Numbered from the stretch's first letter, positions 51,570 to 60,707 are shown. The stretch: DNA of 64,000 bases from Actinoplanes sp. M2I2 (GCF_023544445.1 NZ_JALPVJ010000009.1:248001-312000), one strand, 5' to 3'. Translations and numbers: made by a program. The notes: generated by a model not told the origin, from the letters alone.

Positions 51570-52568
51570 GTGGCGACCTTGGCCGACGTGGCGCGCCGGG
51601 CCGGGGTGTCCACCGCAACCGCATCGCGGATCATCAATGGCAGCTCGAAGCCGGTCACCGAGGAGCTGCGGACGCGCGTGCTGGCCGCCGTGGCCGAGCT
51701 GCGTTACGTGCCCAACGCGCACGCCCAGATGCTGGCCCGCTCCAACCGCAACGCGGTCGGCGTGCTGGTGCACGACGTCTCCGACCCGTACTTCGCGGAG
51801 ATCACCCGCGGCCTGCAGCGCGTCGCCACGGCCCACGGCCGCCTGGTCATCATCTGCAACACCTTCCGCGAGCCCGCGCGGGAGCTGGAGTACATCGACC
51901 TGCTGCACGCCCACCAGGTCGCGGCCATCGTGGTGGCCGGCTCGGGATACCTCTCCTCCGACGCCGAGACCGAGCTGCACGACCGCCTGACCGCCTTCGA
52001 GACGACCGGCGGGCGCATCGCGGTGATCGGCCGCCACTCGCACACGTCCGACGCCGTGCTGCCGGCCAACGAGGAGGGCGGCTTCCTGGCCGGGCAGCAC
52101 CTGTTCGAGCTGGGCCACACGGCGGTCGGCGTGATCGCCGGCCCGGCCGCGCTGACCACCACCGCCGACCGCCTGGCCGGTCTGCGACGGGCCGCCGCGG
52201 CCCACGACCGGACGCTGCGCGTGGTCCACGCCGACTTCACCCGCGACGGCGGCGAGGCGGCGGCCGCGCGGCTGCTGGCCGACGAGCCCGGCCTGACCGC
52301 GTTGGCCGCGCTGAACGACTCGATGGCCGTCGGCGCGCTGGCCGCCCTGCGCGGCGCGGGCCGCGCCCTGAGCGTCGTCGGCTTCGACGACATGCCCGTG
52401 GCCCGCGACGTCACGCCCGCGCTGACCTCCGTACGACTGCCCTTGACCGAACTGGGCGAGCGGGCCATGGAGCTGGCCCTCGACCCGCCGCCGCCGGGGT
52501 CACCGCCCCGGATCGAGCACGTCGGCGCCGAGCTGATCCGCCGGGACAGCACCTGGGCCGCCCCGTAG
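51570..52568 (+). CDS. LacI-family regulator of the pectate-lyase/four-gene regulon
   Basis: A 332-residue regulator. The HTH is TLADVARRAGVSTATASRII, followed by the hinge region LRYVPNAHAQMLARS. The effector domain follows (NAVGVLVHDVSDPYFAEITR, AVIGRHSHTSDAV, LAALNDSMAVGALAAL, LSVVGFDDMPVARDVTPALT). GTG 51570 best fits the start just before ATLADV; GTG 51564 and 51558 are alternatives. It diverges from the four-gene operon across the operator at 51472 and probably also controls the pectate lyase. The effector is likely a sugar breakdown product. Confidence 0.92.
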   Translation: MATLADVARRAGVSTATASRIINGSSKPVTEELRTRVLAAVAELRYVPNAHAQMLARSNRNAVGVLVHDVSDPYFAEITRGLQRVATAHGRLVIICNTFREPARELEYIDLLHAHQVAAIVVAGSGYLSSDAETELHDRLTAFETTGGRIAVIGRHSHTSDAVLPANEEGGFLAGQHLFELGHTAVGVIAGPAALTTTADRLAGLRRAAAAHDRTLRVVHADFTRDGGEAAAARLLADEPGLTALAALNDSMAVGALAALRGAGRALSVVGFDDMPVARDVTPALTSVRLPLTELGERAMELALDPPPPGSPPRIEHVGAELIRRDSTWAAP

Positions 52569-52587
52569 CAGCCGGGCACGGCCGGGC

Positions 52588-53334
52588 TCACAGATCGGCG
52601 CACGTCCGCTCGTCGGGCAGCAACGGGCGGATCACCAGTGCGACCCGGCGGCCTTCGGACTCCCAGCGGGTGTCGGGGCCCGCGTCGCCCAGCGCGGCGA
52701 GCACCGGCCCCGCCTCGGCCGGCCCGAGCACCTGGCAGGGTTGCGACGGCGCCCCCGCGAGCCCGGACAACGGCACGGCGAGCGGCCACGGCCGGGCCTC
52801 GCCTCGACCGTCCGACCCGGCCGGGACCAGCACCGCGTACCGCTCCGGCCGGTATTCGCCGGCGTCGGCGCCGCTGCCGAGCGCGGCGTCGGCGAACGCC
52901 ACCACCTCCCCCCGGTCACCGCCGTCGTCCGCATCCGGGCCGGCCACAGTGGTCTCGTGGGTGCCCGCCTCGTCGGCTATCCGCACGGTGAGCACGTCGC
53001 CGTCCACGATGTCGCTGTCGTGAACGCGTCCCTGGAAGAGACCGGCCTCCTGCGCGAGACGGTACAACTCGGTGATCCGGTCGGCCGGGACGGTGCGCCG
53101 GACGCCGCTGAGCACCGCGCCGCGGGTCTCGCCCCGCACCACCGCGGTTCCGTCCCCGAAGAGCGTGAAATCCGGCAGGGTCCACTGCTCGACGGGTGGC
53201 GCCAGGCCACCGCCCCGGTCCACCGTCACGATCGCGGTCGCCGGGTCCGTCGGCCGGCGCGGAGGCTCATCCGAGCCGCACGCCGACAGCAACAACAGGA
53301 TCGGGCCGGCGTACAGCGGCAGTCTGCGGTTCAT
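52588..53334 (-). CDS. Lipoprotein of unknown function
   Basis: A 248-residue lipoprotein. The signal RRLPLYAGPILLLLSAC ends in a lipobox (LLSAC). The mature part is largely beta-type and acidic, with TLPDFTLFGDGTAVVRGE, ITELYRLAQEAGLFQG and VLTVRIADEAGTHETTVAG. The C terminus has cysteines in SQPCQVLGP and DERTCADL that may pair. I do not recognise a family beyond general similarity to secreted actinobacterial lipoproteins. It is convergent with lacI (19 bp gap). Confidence 0.7.
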   Translation of the reverse strand: MNRRLPLYAGPILLLLSACGSDEPPRRPTDPATAIVTVDRGGGLAPPVEQWTLPDFTLFGDGTAVVRGETRGAVLSGVRRTVPADRITELYRLAQEAGLFQGRVHDSDIVDGDVLTVRIADEAGTHETTVAGPDADDGGDRGEVVAFADAALGSGADAGEYRPERYAVLVPAGSDGRGEARPWPLAVPLSGLAGAPSQPCQVLGPAEAGPVLAALGDAGPDTRWESEGRRVALVIRPLLPDERTCADL

Positions 53335-53404
53335 CGTTGTCGGACGCTCTCCGGGGTGAACGGGTTCCGATGGGCCCCTCGCGAGACCCACCGGAACCCT
53401 CAAC

Positions 53405-55765
53405 TCAGGACCGGGCCACCGTGTACGTGCCGGCGCCGGCCTTGTTGACCACGATCACGCCGACGCAGCCGTCCGCCGGCGCCGTGTAGCCGACCTGCTC
53501 CGGCTGACCCGGGCCGGCCGGGGTCGCGGCGATGGCCGCGCCACGGGCCTTGACGTCCGGCTCGGTGCCGCCGGACTCGACCAGGAACAACTCCGGGTCC
53601 TGCGCGGCGGCGCCCGGGGTGACCGTGAACGTCACCTGCTGGCCGGCCGTCAGACAGGAGGTCCAGGACGTGACCACGTCCCCCGCGCCCAGCTGCCGGG
53701 TCGCCGTGCCGGTGAGCAGCTCGCCGTTGTCGGAGAGCTGGACGACGTACTCGCCGGTGCCGGCCAGCCGGCGGACCTGCGGGTAGTAGTCGCCGAGCGG
53801 CCGGTGCCCGGGCGACGAGTTGACCGCGACGAAGTCGACGGTGTCGGTACCGATCGCGCTCGTGCCGAGCAACTGGGTGAGCGCCCGGTCGTCGTAGAGG
53901 CGCAGGTCGTCGTCGGCGCCCGTCGGCGGTCGCACCGCCACCACCGACCAGGCCTGGTGCCGGGTGTCGTAGCGGTAGTTGTGCTCGGCGGGCGGGGACG
54001 TGCCCCGGACCGCCGCGCCGTCGGTGAGCGGCTGGCGGTAGCCGTAGTCGATCGTGTTCTGGAACAGCGACCCCAGCGCGGGATCGCCGACCTGCTTGTT
54101 CTCCTGGCCCCGGGTCGCCCAGTAGCCGGCGAACGTGGTCACGCGGGCGTTGAGGAAGGTGTCCCAGACGTTCGTCAGGCTGTCGTTGTAGGTGTCGGTG
54201 CCGTCGTCGGCCGTGTCCACCAGATCCCACAGGGCGCCGGCGACGCGGCCCTCCACCTGATCGCCGTTGTCCCAGCCGGGCGTGCCCCAGGTCGCGGTCT
54301 CGATGTTGCCCCGGCCGCCGGAGATGTCGGGGTTGTTGAGCACCGCCGTGCCGTACCAGTCGGCGAAGCCCTCGACCCAGGCGCAGATCGGCCCGGACTG
54401 CCGGGTGACGAAGTGGGTGCGGCAGGCCGGCTGCTCGCTCGGCGGCATGTTGTCCTCGTAGACGTCGTCCATCACGCCGTGCCCGAGCTCGTGGACGACC
54501 ACCCACGGCTCACCCGGGTCGGGCGCGCCCAGCCGCACCTCGTCGTCGCGGGGATCGTAGAAGGCACCGCGGTTGATGCCCGCTTCCCACTCGATGTCGA
54601 TGTTCTGGCAGTTGGTGTCGCGCTCGTCCCAGCAGTCGCCCGGCGTCCAGGCCGCGGCGGTGTCGGCCGTGTCGAACGCGTGGTAGGCGGGCATCTGCGC
54701 GGCGTTGGTGGGCCGCAGGGTGCCGAACCCGATCGTCCGGCCGGTGCCGACGTTGTTCCGCGTCGCCGTGTCGTATTGATACGGGTCGTCGTCGTCGTTC
54801 TCGACCTTGTACTGCGAGCCCTCGGTGACGGCTCGGAGGTAGACGTCCTGACCTCCACCGCCGAGGCCGTCGTTGTTGTCGAAGCAGGCGCGGAACGAGC
54901 CCTGCCCGTCGGCCAGCCCGGAGGCCAGCAGGTCGTCGCCGAACGTGTCCTCGTCCCAGACCTGGTATTGCAGGTTCTTGGACGGGTGGGGGACGCCGTT
55001 GTTGTCCAGGTACTCGAGCGTCGCGGTGACGCACGTCGGCTGTTCGACGGCCGCACCGGGCGAGGCCGGGTCGTCGCTGAACGGCTTGGGCAGGCCGGCC
55101 TTGCTGGCGGGCCGATATGGCACCGAGGGGTTGGCCGGCACCCGCACGGTGCCCGGCGGACTGGACTTCGCCACGTCACCGTCGGCCAGTCCCAGCCGCG
55201 ACTCTCGCGCCGAGGCGCCGATCGTGAGCGGCAGGTGGAACTCGTTGCTGCCGTACTCCGGGCCTCGCGCCGACGTCGCCTGCACGCGCAGCACGGTCGC
55301 TCCGGCCGCGACCGCCGTGACGTCGGCCTCGAACCGCAGGGTACGGCCCGGAACGGCGGCCACCCCGGCGGTGATCGTGCTGACCGCGCCCAGGTCGGAC
55401 GGCAGCTTGGACGCCGTCCGGGCAGCGGTGAACCCGGCCGGGACCTCGGCCCAGGTCAGCGGCGCCGGCAGGGCGACCCGCACCGTCAGGTCGTCCAGGG
55501 GGATCTGAGCGTCGACCGTGAAGCTCAGCCGGGCCTTCTGCCCGACGGCCGGGGCCGCGCTCAACGTCGCCCCGACCGTGGCGCAGCGGGTCCATTCCGA
55601 GGGCGCCGAATCGCAATCGGCCGCGGCGGGCACAGCTGCGGTTGGTGGCGCTGCGGTCGGTGGGGCTGCGGCAGCCGGCGCCGGAAGCCCGAAGGCGCCG
55701 GCGGCCAGGGCCAGCAAGGCGGCGCCGACGATCTTTCTGTCTCGCGGTGAATGGTAGTGGTGCAC
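53405..55765 (-). CDS. Large secreted zinc metallopeptidase (HExxH)
   Basis: A 786-residue exported protein. The signal peptide ends in the alanine-rich GLPAPAAAAPP stretch. An N-terminal immunoglobulin-like segment (VGQKARLSFTVDAQIPLDDL) precedes the catalytic centre: HELGHGVMDD near residue 445 binds zinc through its two histidines, with Glu as base. WVEGFADWYGTA about 45 residues later offers the third ligand Glu. The C terminus is a beta domain for binding or folding. It is a gluzincin-like protease, but a specific peptidase family is not assigned. GTG start with GGGAGG; a 21-codon leader ORF lies directly upstream. Confidence 0.85.
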   Translation of the reverse strand: MHHYHSPRDRKIVGAALLALAAGAFGLPAPAAAAPPTAAPPTAAVPAAADCDSAPSEWTRCATVGATLSAAPAVGQKARLSFTVDAQIPLDDLTVRVALPAPLTWAEVPAGFTAARTASKLPSDLGAVSTITAGVAAVPGRTLRFEADVTAVAAGATVLRVQATSARGPEYGSNEFHLPLTIGASARESRLGLADGDVAKSSPPGTVRVPANPSVPYRPASKAGLPKPFSDDPASPGAAVEQPTCVTATLEYLDNNGVPHPSKNLQYQVWDEDTFGDDLLASGLADGQGSFRACFDNNDGLGGGGQDVYLRAVTEGSQYKVENDDDDPYQYDTATRNNVGTGRTIGFGTLRPTNAAQMPAYHAFDTADTAAAWTPGDCWDERDTNCQNIDIEWEAGINRGAFYDPRDDEVRLGAPDPGEPWVVVHELGHGVMDDVYEDNMPPSEQPACRTHFVTRQSGPICAWVEGFADWYGTAVLNNPDISGGRGNIETATWGTPGWDNGDQVEGRVAGALWDLVDTADDGTDTYNDSLTNVWDTFLNARVTTFAGYWATRGQENKQVGDPALGSLFQNTIDYGYRQPLTDGAAVRGTSPPAEHNYRYDTRHQAWSVVAVRPPTGADDDLRLYDDRALTQLLGTSAIGTDTVDFVAVNSSPGHRPLGDYYPQVRRLAGTGEYVVQLSDNGELLTGTATRQLGAGDVVTSWTSCLTAGQQVTFTVTPGAAAQDPELFLVESGGTEPDVKARGAAIAATPAGPGQPEQVGYTAPADGCVGVIVVNKAGAGTYTVARS

Positions 55766-55776
55766 GTGACCTCCCG

Positions 55777-55842
55777 TTATCGCGTGCGGAAACGGCGGGA
55801 GCGCACCAACCAGGAACCGACGATAGCGAGGACACGAGCCAT
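55777..55842 (-). CDS. Possible 21-residue leader peptide before the metallopeptidase
   Basis: ATG 55842 to TAA 55777 encodes MARVLAIVGSWLVRSRRFRT plus one Arg, a hydrophobic then strongly basic mini-protein. An AGGGG lies about eight bases before the ATG. The stop is 11 bases before the metallopeptidase GTG and just ahead of its GGGAGG, so translation of the leader could affect that site. TAA is rare in this GC-rich window. It could also be chance. Confidence 0.4.
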   Translation of the reverse strand: MARVLAIVGSWLVRSRRFRTR

Positions 55843-56273
55843 AGATCGGCCCCTACCTGCGCCAAGTCGGCTGGATCGTCGCCCCCGTATCGACGAGCGT
55901 CGGTAGATTACGCGCCCGTCCGGCCACGTAGGACAGTTATCCGAAATAGGCGTGTGCCAATTTGGTTGATCTATTTCCGGCCTGCCGGTGGCACCGGCGG
56001 CCACCCCGGTCCCGACCCGCGGCGGGAGGGGTGCGCCGACTGGCGGGTCGACGCACCCCGGTCCTCAGCCCGTCGGCGGGGCCAGGGACGAGTCTCCCGG
56101 CATTCCCGCGCGCGCGATCGGTGTTGCGTCCTCAGTGGATATCACGGACGAAGGGCTTCGATCTACCCCGTTGTGAAATATTCGTTCAAGAGACGCTTAT
56201 TTCAGAGTTCCGTCTGCAAATTTCCTGCGTCACTCCATCCATTGACGGTGGTCGACCGGCGTGTGACCGTGGC

Positions 56274-56287
56274 GGCAAGCGCTTACC
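56274..56287. promoter_or_regulatory. LacI-type operator GGCAAGCGCTTACC upstream of the pectate lyase gene
   Basis: Reverse-complemented it reads GGTAAGCGCTTGCC, identical at 13 of 14 positions to the operator at 51472. It lies 33 bases before the pectate-lyase start codon, in a 554-bp intergenic region otherwise without a gene apart from the leader ORF on the other strand. Confidence 0.82.
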
Positions 56288-56319
56288 CGCACGTCAGGCG
56301 ATCGCCGAGAGGATCCGCC

Positions 56320-57594
56320 ATGCCCATTGCCACGTCACTTGTCGCCGCTGTTCTGCTGGCTTTCGCTCCCCCACCCGCGGCGCCTGCCGTCCCTCCGGCG
56401 GCGCTCGCCCTGGCCCGGCAGGGCATCTCGCCCGGCGACGGCTGGGCGTCGGCCGGCGCGGGCACGACCGGTGGCTCGGCGGCCGGCGACGCCGACGTGT
56501 TCGTCGCCCGCGACCGGGACGAGCTCGTGGCCGCCGTCGCCGGCAACACCCCGAAGATCGTCTTCGTGCGGGGCCGGATCGACCTGCGTGAGGGCCGGAG
56601 CTGCCAGGACTTCGCCGACCCGGAATACTCGCTCGACGCCTTCCTGGCCGCGTACGAGGGCTGGACCACCCGTCCCACCGGCCCGGTCGAGGACGCCCGG
56701 GTGCGTTCGGCCCGCGCCCAGTCCGAGCAGATCCGGGTCGTCGTGGGCAGCAACACGACGATCATCGGTCTCGACGGCGGCCGGCTCGAGCACGGCAGCC
56801 TGGTGCTGACCAACGTGAGCAACGTGATCGTCCGGAACCTCGAGGTGACCGACGCCGCGGACTGCTTCCCGGCCTGGGACCCGACCGACGGCTCGGCCGG
56901 CAACTGGAACTCGCTCTACGACCTGGTGTCGCTCAGCGGCGCGACCAACGTGTGGCTGGACCACAACACCTTCAGCGACGGCAACAACCACGACGCCGAC
57001 CAGCCGCTGTACTTCGGCCGGCCCTACCAGGTGCACGACGGCGCGACCGACTTCATCCGCGGCTCCGACCTGATCACGGTGTCCTGGAACGACTACTACG
57101 ACCACGACAAGACGATGCTGATCGGCTCGACGGACACGCCGGGCGTCGACGTCGGCAAGCTGCGCGTCACCGTGCACCACAACCGTTTCGGCAACGTCGT
57201 GCAGCGCGCGCCGCGGGTGCGGTTCGGGCAGGTCGACGTCTACAACAACCTCTATGTGGCCACGGACGAGGAGTACGGCTACTCGCTCGGCGTGGGCGTC
57301 GAGTCGAGCATCTACGCCGAGAACAACTACTTCCGGTTGAGCGCCGACGTGCCCGCGTCGGACGTGATCGCGTACTGGAAGGGAACCCGGATCACCGAGC
57401 GCGGCTCGCTCGTGCAGGTCTCGGGGAACGCGCCTCGCCCGGTCGACCTGGTGGCGGCCTACAACGCGGCCCACGACCCCGACCTCGCCCCGGACGCCGG
57501 CTGGACCCCGGTCCTGCGTACGGGGGTCGATCCGACCGCTTCCGTGCCGGCGCTCGTCAGTGCCGGCGCCGGCATCCGCCGCGTGCTGCGCTGA
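56320..57594 (+). CDS. Secreted pectate lyase, polysaccharide lyase family 1-like
   Basis: A 424-residue exported beta-helix enzyme that cleaves polygalacturonate by beta-elimination. The N terminus MPIATSLVAAVLLAFA is a signal peptide. Pectate-lyase features are the parallel-helix repeats (SNVIVRNLEVTDAADCFPAW) and the Ca-binding asparagine/aspartate-rich WLDHNTFSDGNNHDADQP. Further motifs are HDKTMLIGSTDTPGVD and the catalytic-Arg segment VVQRAPRVRFGQVDVYNNLY. ATG 56320 has GAGAGG in front. The LacI-type operator in the promoter links it to the four-gene operon; unsaturated galacturonides would feed UxaC-type metabolism. Confidence 0.93.
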   Translation: MPIATSLVAAVLLAFAPPPAAPAVPPAALALARQGISPGDGWASAGAGTTGGSAAGDADVFVARDRDELVAAVAGNTPKIVFVRGRIDLREGRSCQDFADPEYSLDAFLAAYEGWTTRPTGPVEDARVRSARAQSEQIRVVVGSNTTIIGLDGGRLEHGSLVLTNVSNVIVRNLEVTDAADCFPAWDPTDGSAGNWNSLYDLVSLSGATNVWLDHNTFSDGNNHDADQPLYFGRPYQVHDGATDFIRGSDLITVSWNDYYDHDKTMLIGSTDTPGVDVGKLRVTVHHNRFGNVVQRAPRVRFGQVDVYNNLYVATDEEYGYSLGVGVESSIYAENNYFRLSADVPASDVIAYWKGTRITERGSLVQVSGNAPRPVDLVAAYNAAHDPDLAPDAGWTPVLRTGVDPTASVPALVSAGAGIRRVLR

Positions 57595-57718
57595 GCCGCC
57601 AACCGACGCGGCCGGTACCGGCTGTTTAGCGAAACGACGCAGGTCAGGCCCCGGATCACGGCCGGCGAAAATGACAGTTCGGCCCTCGCCGGCCGCCGGG
57701 ACCGGGCACGCTGTGGGC

Positions 57719-58336
57719 ATGCACATCGGCGTGATCGGGGCAGGACAGCTCGGCGCAACCCTCGCCGAGTGGTGTGTGGAGGGCGGCCATGACGTGGCGG
57801 TCACCTCGCGGCATCCGGAGCGGCTCGGCGACGTGGTGAGTCACCTCGGCGGGCACGGGACGGCGCTGCCGGTGCCGGCGGCGGTCGAGTTCGCCGACGT
57901 GGTGCTCTTCGCGCCCAACTGGGAGTCGGCGCCCGAGGCGATCGAGCTGGCCGGCACGACACTCGACGGCAAGATCGTCATCGACGCCACCAACCCCACC
58001 GGTCCGCTGCTCGACGGCGCGCCCAGCGGGTTCGAGAGCCTGATGCACCTGGCGCCCAAGGCGCACTGGGCCAAGGCGCTCAACACGCTGCCGGCCAACG
58101 TGCTGCAGCGCCGGCGCGGGCACGACCCGCTGCTGGCCGAGTTCGTCTGCACCGACCTGCGCGACGCCCGTCAGGCCGCCTCGACGCTGATCCGCGACAT
58201 GGGCTTCGCGCCGTTCTACGCCGGCGGGGCCGAGGCGGCCCGCCTCACCGAGCCCGGCGGGCCGTTGCAGAGGACCGAGATCGACGTCTTCCACGCCAAG
58301 GACGCCCTGGCCGAAGCCCTGGTCACCCTGCGCTGA
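57719..58336 (+). CDS. NADPH-dependent F420 reductase-like oxidoreductase
   Basis: A 205-residue Rossmann protein. The N terminus HIGVIGAGQLGATLAEW is the NADP motif; TSRHPERL selects NADPH. Later segments IVIDATNPTG, KALNTLPANVLQ and GFAPFYAGG fit the NADPH:F420 oxidoreductase (Fno/NpdG) group or the related coenzyme-independent short reductases. ATG 57719 follows a weak ribosome site. Single gene, convergent with the anti-sigma gene. Confidence 0.8.
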   Translation: MHIGVIGAGQLGATLAEWCVEGGHDVAVTSRHPERLGDVVSHLGGHGTALPVPAAVEFADVVLFAPNWESAPEAIELAGTTLDGKIVIDATNPTGPLLDGAPSGFESLMHLAPKAHWAKALNTLPANVLQRRRGHDPLLAEFVCTDLRDARQAASTLIRDMGFAPFYAGGAEAARLTEPGGPLQRTEIDVFHAKDALAEALVTLR

Positions 58337-58358
58337 GCTGCTGTACAAGCTGAGCGGG

Positions 58359-58381
58359 CTGAGCCCGGCGGACGGGCTCAG
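58359..58381. terminator. Bidirectional hairpin between reductase and anti-sigma genes
   Basis: A perfect 9-bp stem CTGAGCCCG / CGGGCTCAG with loop GCGGA. The right arm contains the stop codon of the anti-sigma gene (minus strand), so it serves mainly the reductase transcript. Confidence 0.7.
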
Positions 58382-59094
58382 ACGTCGACCGTGACGAACT
58401 GCTTGCCGCTGGTGTTGACGACGCGTACGGACCGGACCTGCTCGGGATCGATGAGGGCGCTGCCGTTGAGCGTCGTGCCGCCCGACTCGCCGGCCGGCGA
58501 CACCAGCCAGCTGCCGGCGAAGGCCGTCGTCCCGTCCCGGGCGACCACCTCGAGCACGCACTTCTCCCCGGCCGGGATGCCCCCGACGGTGGCCGTCACC
58601 CGCACCCAGCCGGCCGCCGGGGTCATCGCCACCTGCATGCGCGCCCCGGTGGAGGCGTCGGTGGCCGACCCCAGGCGGGCGCCCGCGGGCACCGACAGCG
58701 TCGCCGTGGGCTGGGCCACCGGCTCCGCGGGAGGCGCCGTTCCCCGCCCGACCAGCACCCCGCCGGCGATCGCGACGGCGGCGGCCGCGGCGGCGATCGA
58801 CGTGACCGCGGCCAGCCGGCGATAGCGGTGGCCGGACGATTCCCGCCGCACCTGACGCAGCGTGCGCTGAAGCACCAGATCGGCGTCCTCGGGCGGGCCG
58901 TCGAGCAGCATCTCCTCGGGCACCGCGCCCAGCTGGTCGGACCACTGCCGAAGCGAGTCCCGCTCGGCCCGGCACTCGGAGCAGCCGGACAGGTGTTCGT
59001 CGGCTCGGGCCTTCTCCTCCTCGGACAGCATGTCCAGCAGGTAACCGGCCAGGTCGACGTGGTCGTTGATCGGCGCGCTCTCCGGCGTGCTCAT
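58378..59094 (-). CDS. Membrane anti-sigma factor (zinc-finger/RskA type)
   Basis: A 238-residue protein. The cytoplasmic N-terminal anti-sigma zinc-binding motif is DEHLSGCSECRAERDSLRQW (HxxxCxxC). One membrane helix (TSIAAAAAAVAIAGGVLVG near residue 95) and an extracytoplasmic RskA-like beta domain (VRVTATVGGIPAGEKCVLEV) follow. The ATG overlaps the stop of the ECF sigma gene (ATGA), so both are made together. It should hold the sigma factor inactive until an extracellular signal is received. Confidence 0.93.
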   Translation of the reverse strand: MSTPESAPINDHVDLAGYLLDMLSEEEKARADEHLSGCSECRAERDSLRQWSDQLGAVPEEMLLDGPPEDADLVLQRTLRQVRRESSGHRYRRLAAVTSIAAAAAAVAIAGGVLVGRGTAPPAEPVAQPTATLSVPAGARLGSATDASTGARMQVAMTPAAGWVRVTATVGGIPAGEKCVLEVVARDGTTAFAGSWLVSPAGESGGTTLNGSALIDPEQVRSVRVVNTSGKQFVTVDV

Positions 59095-59624
59095 GATGCC
59101 AACCGTTCCGTGCCGGCCTCGCGCAAGGCCCGCAGCGCATAGAAGGACCGCGACTTCACGGTGCCCGGCGGGATGCCGAGCACCTCGGCGGCCTCGGCCA
59201 CCGTGTTGCCTCTCAGATAGACCTGTTCGAGCACTTCACGATGCTCGGACGAGAGCCGGCTGAGCGCGTCGACGACGACCATCGACGTGACCACCCGATC
59301 GGAGTGGTCCTGCTCGACCGCGGCGTCGGGCGGGCTCTCGGCCACCTCGGGCGGCCGCCTGTTCCGCGCGCGGATCTGGTCGAGCACGATGTTGCGGCAG
59401 ACCGTGAGCAGCCAGCCGCGGACGGAGCCCTTGCCGTTGTTGAGGCTGTCGGGGTGCCGCCAGGCGCGCACCAGCGCCTCCTGGACAACGTCCTCGGCGG
59501 CGGCGCGGTCGCGGGTCAGCTGCGTGGCGTACGCGAGCATGGCCCGGCCGTGTTCCTGGAACAACGATCTGACCAGCGCCTCATCGGCCACCTCCCGGTG
59601 TGGTCTCTGTCTGCTCGACGGCAT
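59091..59624 (-). CDS. ECF sigma factor, SigK/RpoE-like
   Basis: A 177-residue sigma factor. Region 2: LFQEHGRAMLAYATQLTRDR, AAAEDVVQEALVRAWRHPDS and VRGWLLTVCRNIVLDQIRAR. Region 4: SRLSSEHREVLEQVYLRGNT, followed by VAEAAEVLGIPPGTVKSRSF. ATG 59624 has GGGGAGAG in front. Forms a two-gene operon with the membrane anti-sigma factor. The divergent lipoprotein gene, separated by 230 bp, may be a target. Confidence 0.94.
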   Translation of the reverse strand: MPSSRQRPHREVADEALVRSLFQEHGRAMLAYATQLTRDRAAAEDVVQEALVRAWRHPDSLNNGKGSVRGWLLTVCRNIVLDQIRARNRRPPEVAESPPDAAVEQDHSDRVVTSMVVVDALSRLSSEHREVLEQVYLRGNTVAEAAEVLGIPPGTVKSRSFYALRALREAGTERLAS

Positions 59625-59856
59625 CCGTTTCTCTCCCCGCGGCACTTTTCTCCGGTGCCGTCTGCTTCGCAGGCGTATGACGACATCGATGAAAGTACTG
59701 CGCCGCGGCTACCGGGAGTACGCGCCCCATCGCCTCCCCGGATCAAGATTTTCCGGAAAGTGGCACATCCCGGTGAACCGCTCCGAGGAGCCGGGCGTGT
59801 GGAGGGCATCCCCATTGGACGGGCACCGGCGAACGGGTACTGAGATGGAGCGAGCC

Positions 59857-60687
59857 ATGATCAAGCGGAGCAGGACGATGTACGTCGTGGCCATGCTGGC
59901 CGGTCTGGCGAGCGTGGCGGCCTGCGGCAACCAGGCCGCGCCGACCGACGCCGCGGCCGACCTGCCGGTGCCGGTGGCGGTGCAGGCCTCCGAGGCGCCG
60001 CTGAACCCGCAGGGCCCGGGCGAGCTGCCCGATCTGGCCGGCGCGCAGGTCGACGAGGTCGCCCCGACGGCCGAACCCACTGCCGAACCCACTGCCGAAC
60101 CCACCGCCGCGCCGACCGCGAGCGTCCCGGTCGCCGACGAGGACGCCCAGGTCGACGAGGAGCAGCAAGCCGCCCCGGAGCCCGACGCCTCGCCCACGGT
60201 GGCCAAGACGCAGCGCTGGGTCAAGATCTTCAGCGGCCCGTCCCAGGCGGACATCACGCCGCCGAAGTCGCGCACCGCCGGCAGCAAGACGGTCGAGCTG
60301 AACACCCAGGACAACGGGCAGATCGGCACCTACGTGACCGACGGCGCCGGCCGCACGCTCTACCGCTTCGACAACGACAGCAACAAGCCGCCCAAGACCA
60401 CCTGCAAGGGCGACTGCGCGACCGCCTGGCCGCCGCTGCTGATCCGCTCCCCCGGCAAGATCTTCCCGGACGGCGTCGACCCGAAGACGGTCGGCTTCGT
60501 CGAGCGCGGCGACGGGACGTGCCAGGTGACCATCAACGGCTGGCCGGTCTACTACTTCGTCGCCGACGCCAAGGCGGGCGACCTGAACGGCCAGGGCCTG
60601 AACGGCAAGTGGTTCGCCATCAAGCCCGACGGCGGCAAGACCGCCGCGATCCCGGGGCCGCTGGCCTCCAGCGGCACCACCAAATAG
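59857..60687 (+). CDS. Lipoprotein with COG4315-type 'secreted repeat' domains
   Basis: A 276-residue lipoprotein. The signal MYVVAMLAGLASVAACG ends in the lipobox SVAAC. A low-complexity linker follows, with four EPTA/APTA repeats from a 12-bp direct repeat. A globular part at the C terminus carries TYVTDGAGRTLYRFDNDSNK, TTCKGDCATAWPPL and GWPVYYFVADAKAGDLNGQG, the pattern of the COG4315 repeat, whose function is unknown. ATG 59857 has GGAG close by; ATG 59845 is possible. It is divergent from the ECF sigma operon. Confidence 0.85.
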   Translation: MIKRSRTMYVVAMLAGLASVAACGNQAAPTDAAADLPVPVAVQASEAPLNPQGPGELPDLAGAQVDEVAPTAEPTAEPTAEPTAAPTASVPVADEDAQVDEEQQAAPEPDASPTVAKTQRWVKIFSGPSQADITPPKSRTAGSKTVELNTQDNGQIGTYVTDGAGRTLYRFDNDSNKPPKTTCKGDCATAWPPLLIRSPGKIFPDGVDPKTVGFVERGDGTCQVTINGWPVYYFVADAKAGDLNGQGLNGKWFAIKPDGGKTAAIPGPLASSGTTK

Positions 60688-60707
60688 CAGCTCGCACCCA
60701 TCGGGGG

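Noticed and set aside
49185-52229. A 1014-residue frame joining the DUF993 gene to sequence opposite lacI
   Set aside because: The first two thirds are shadow sequence; the DUF993 protein starts at 50288, coupled to the upstream gene by ATGA.
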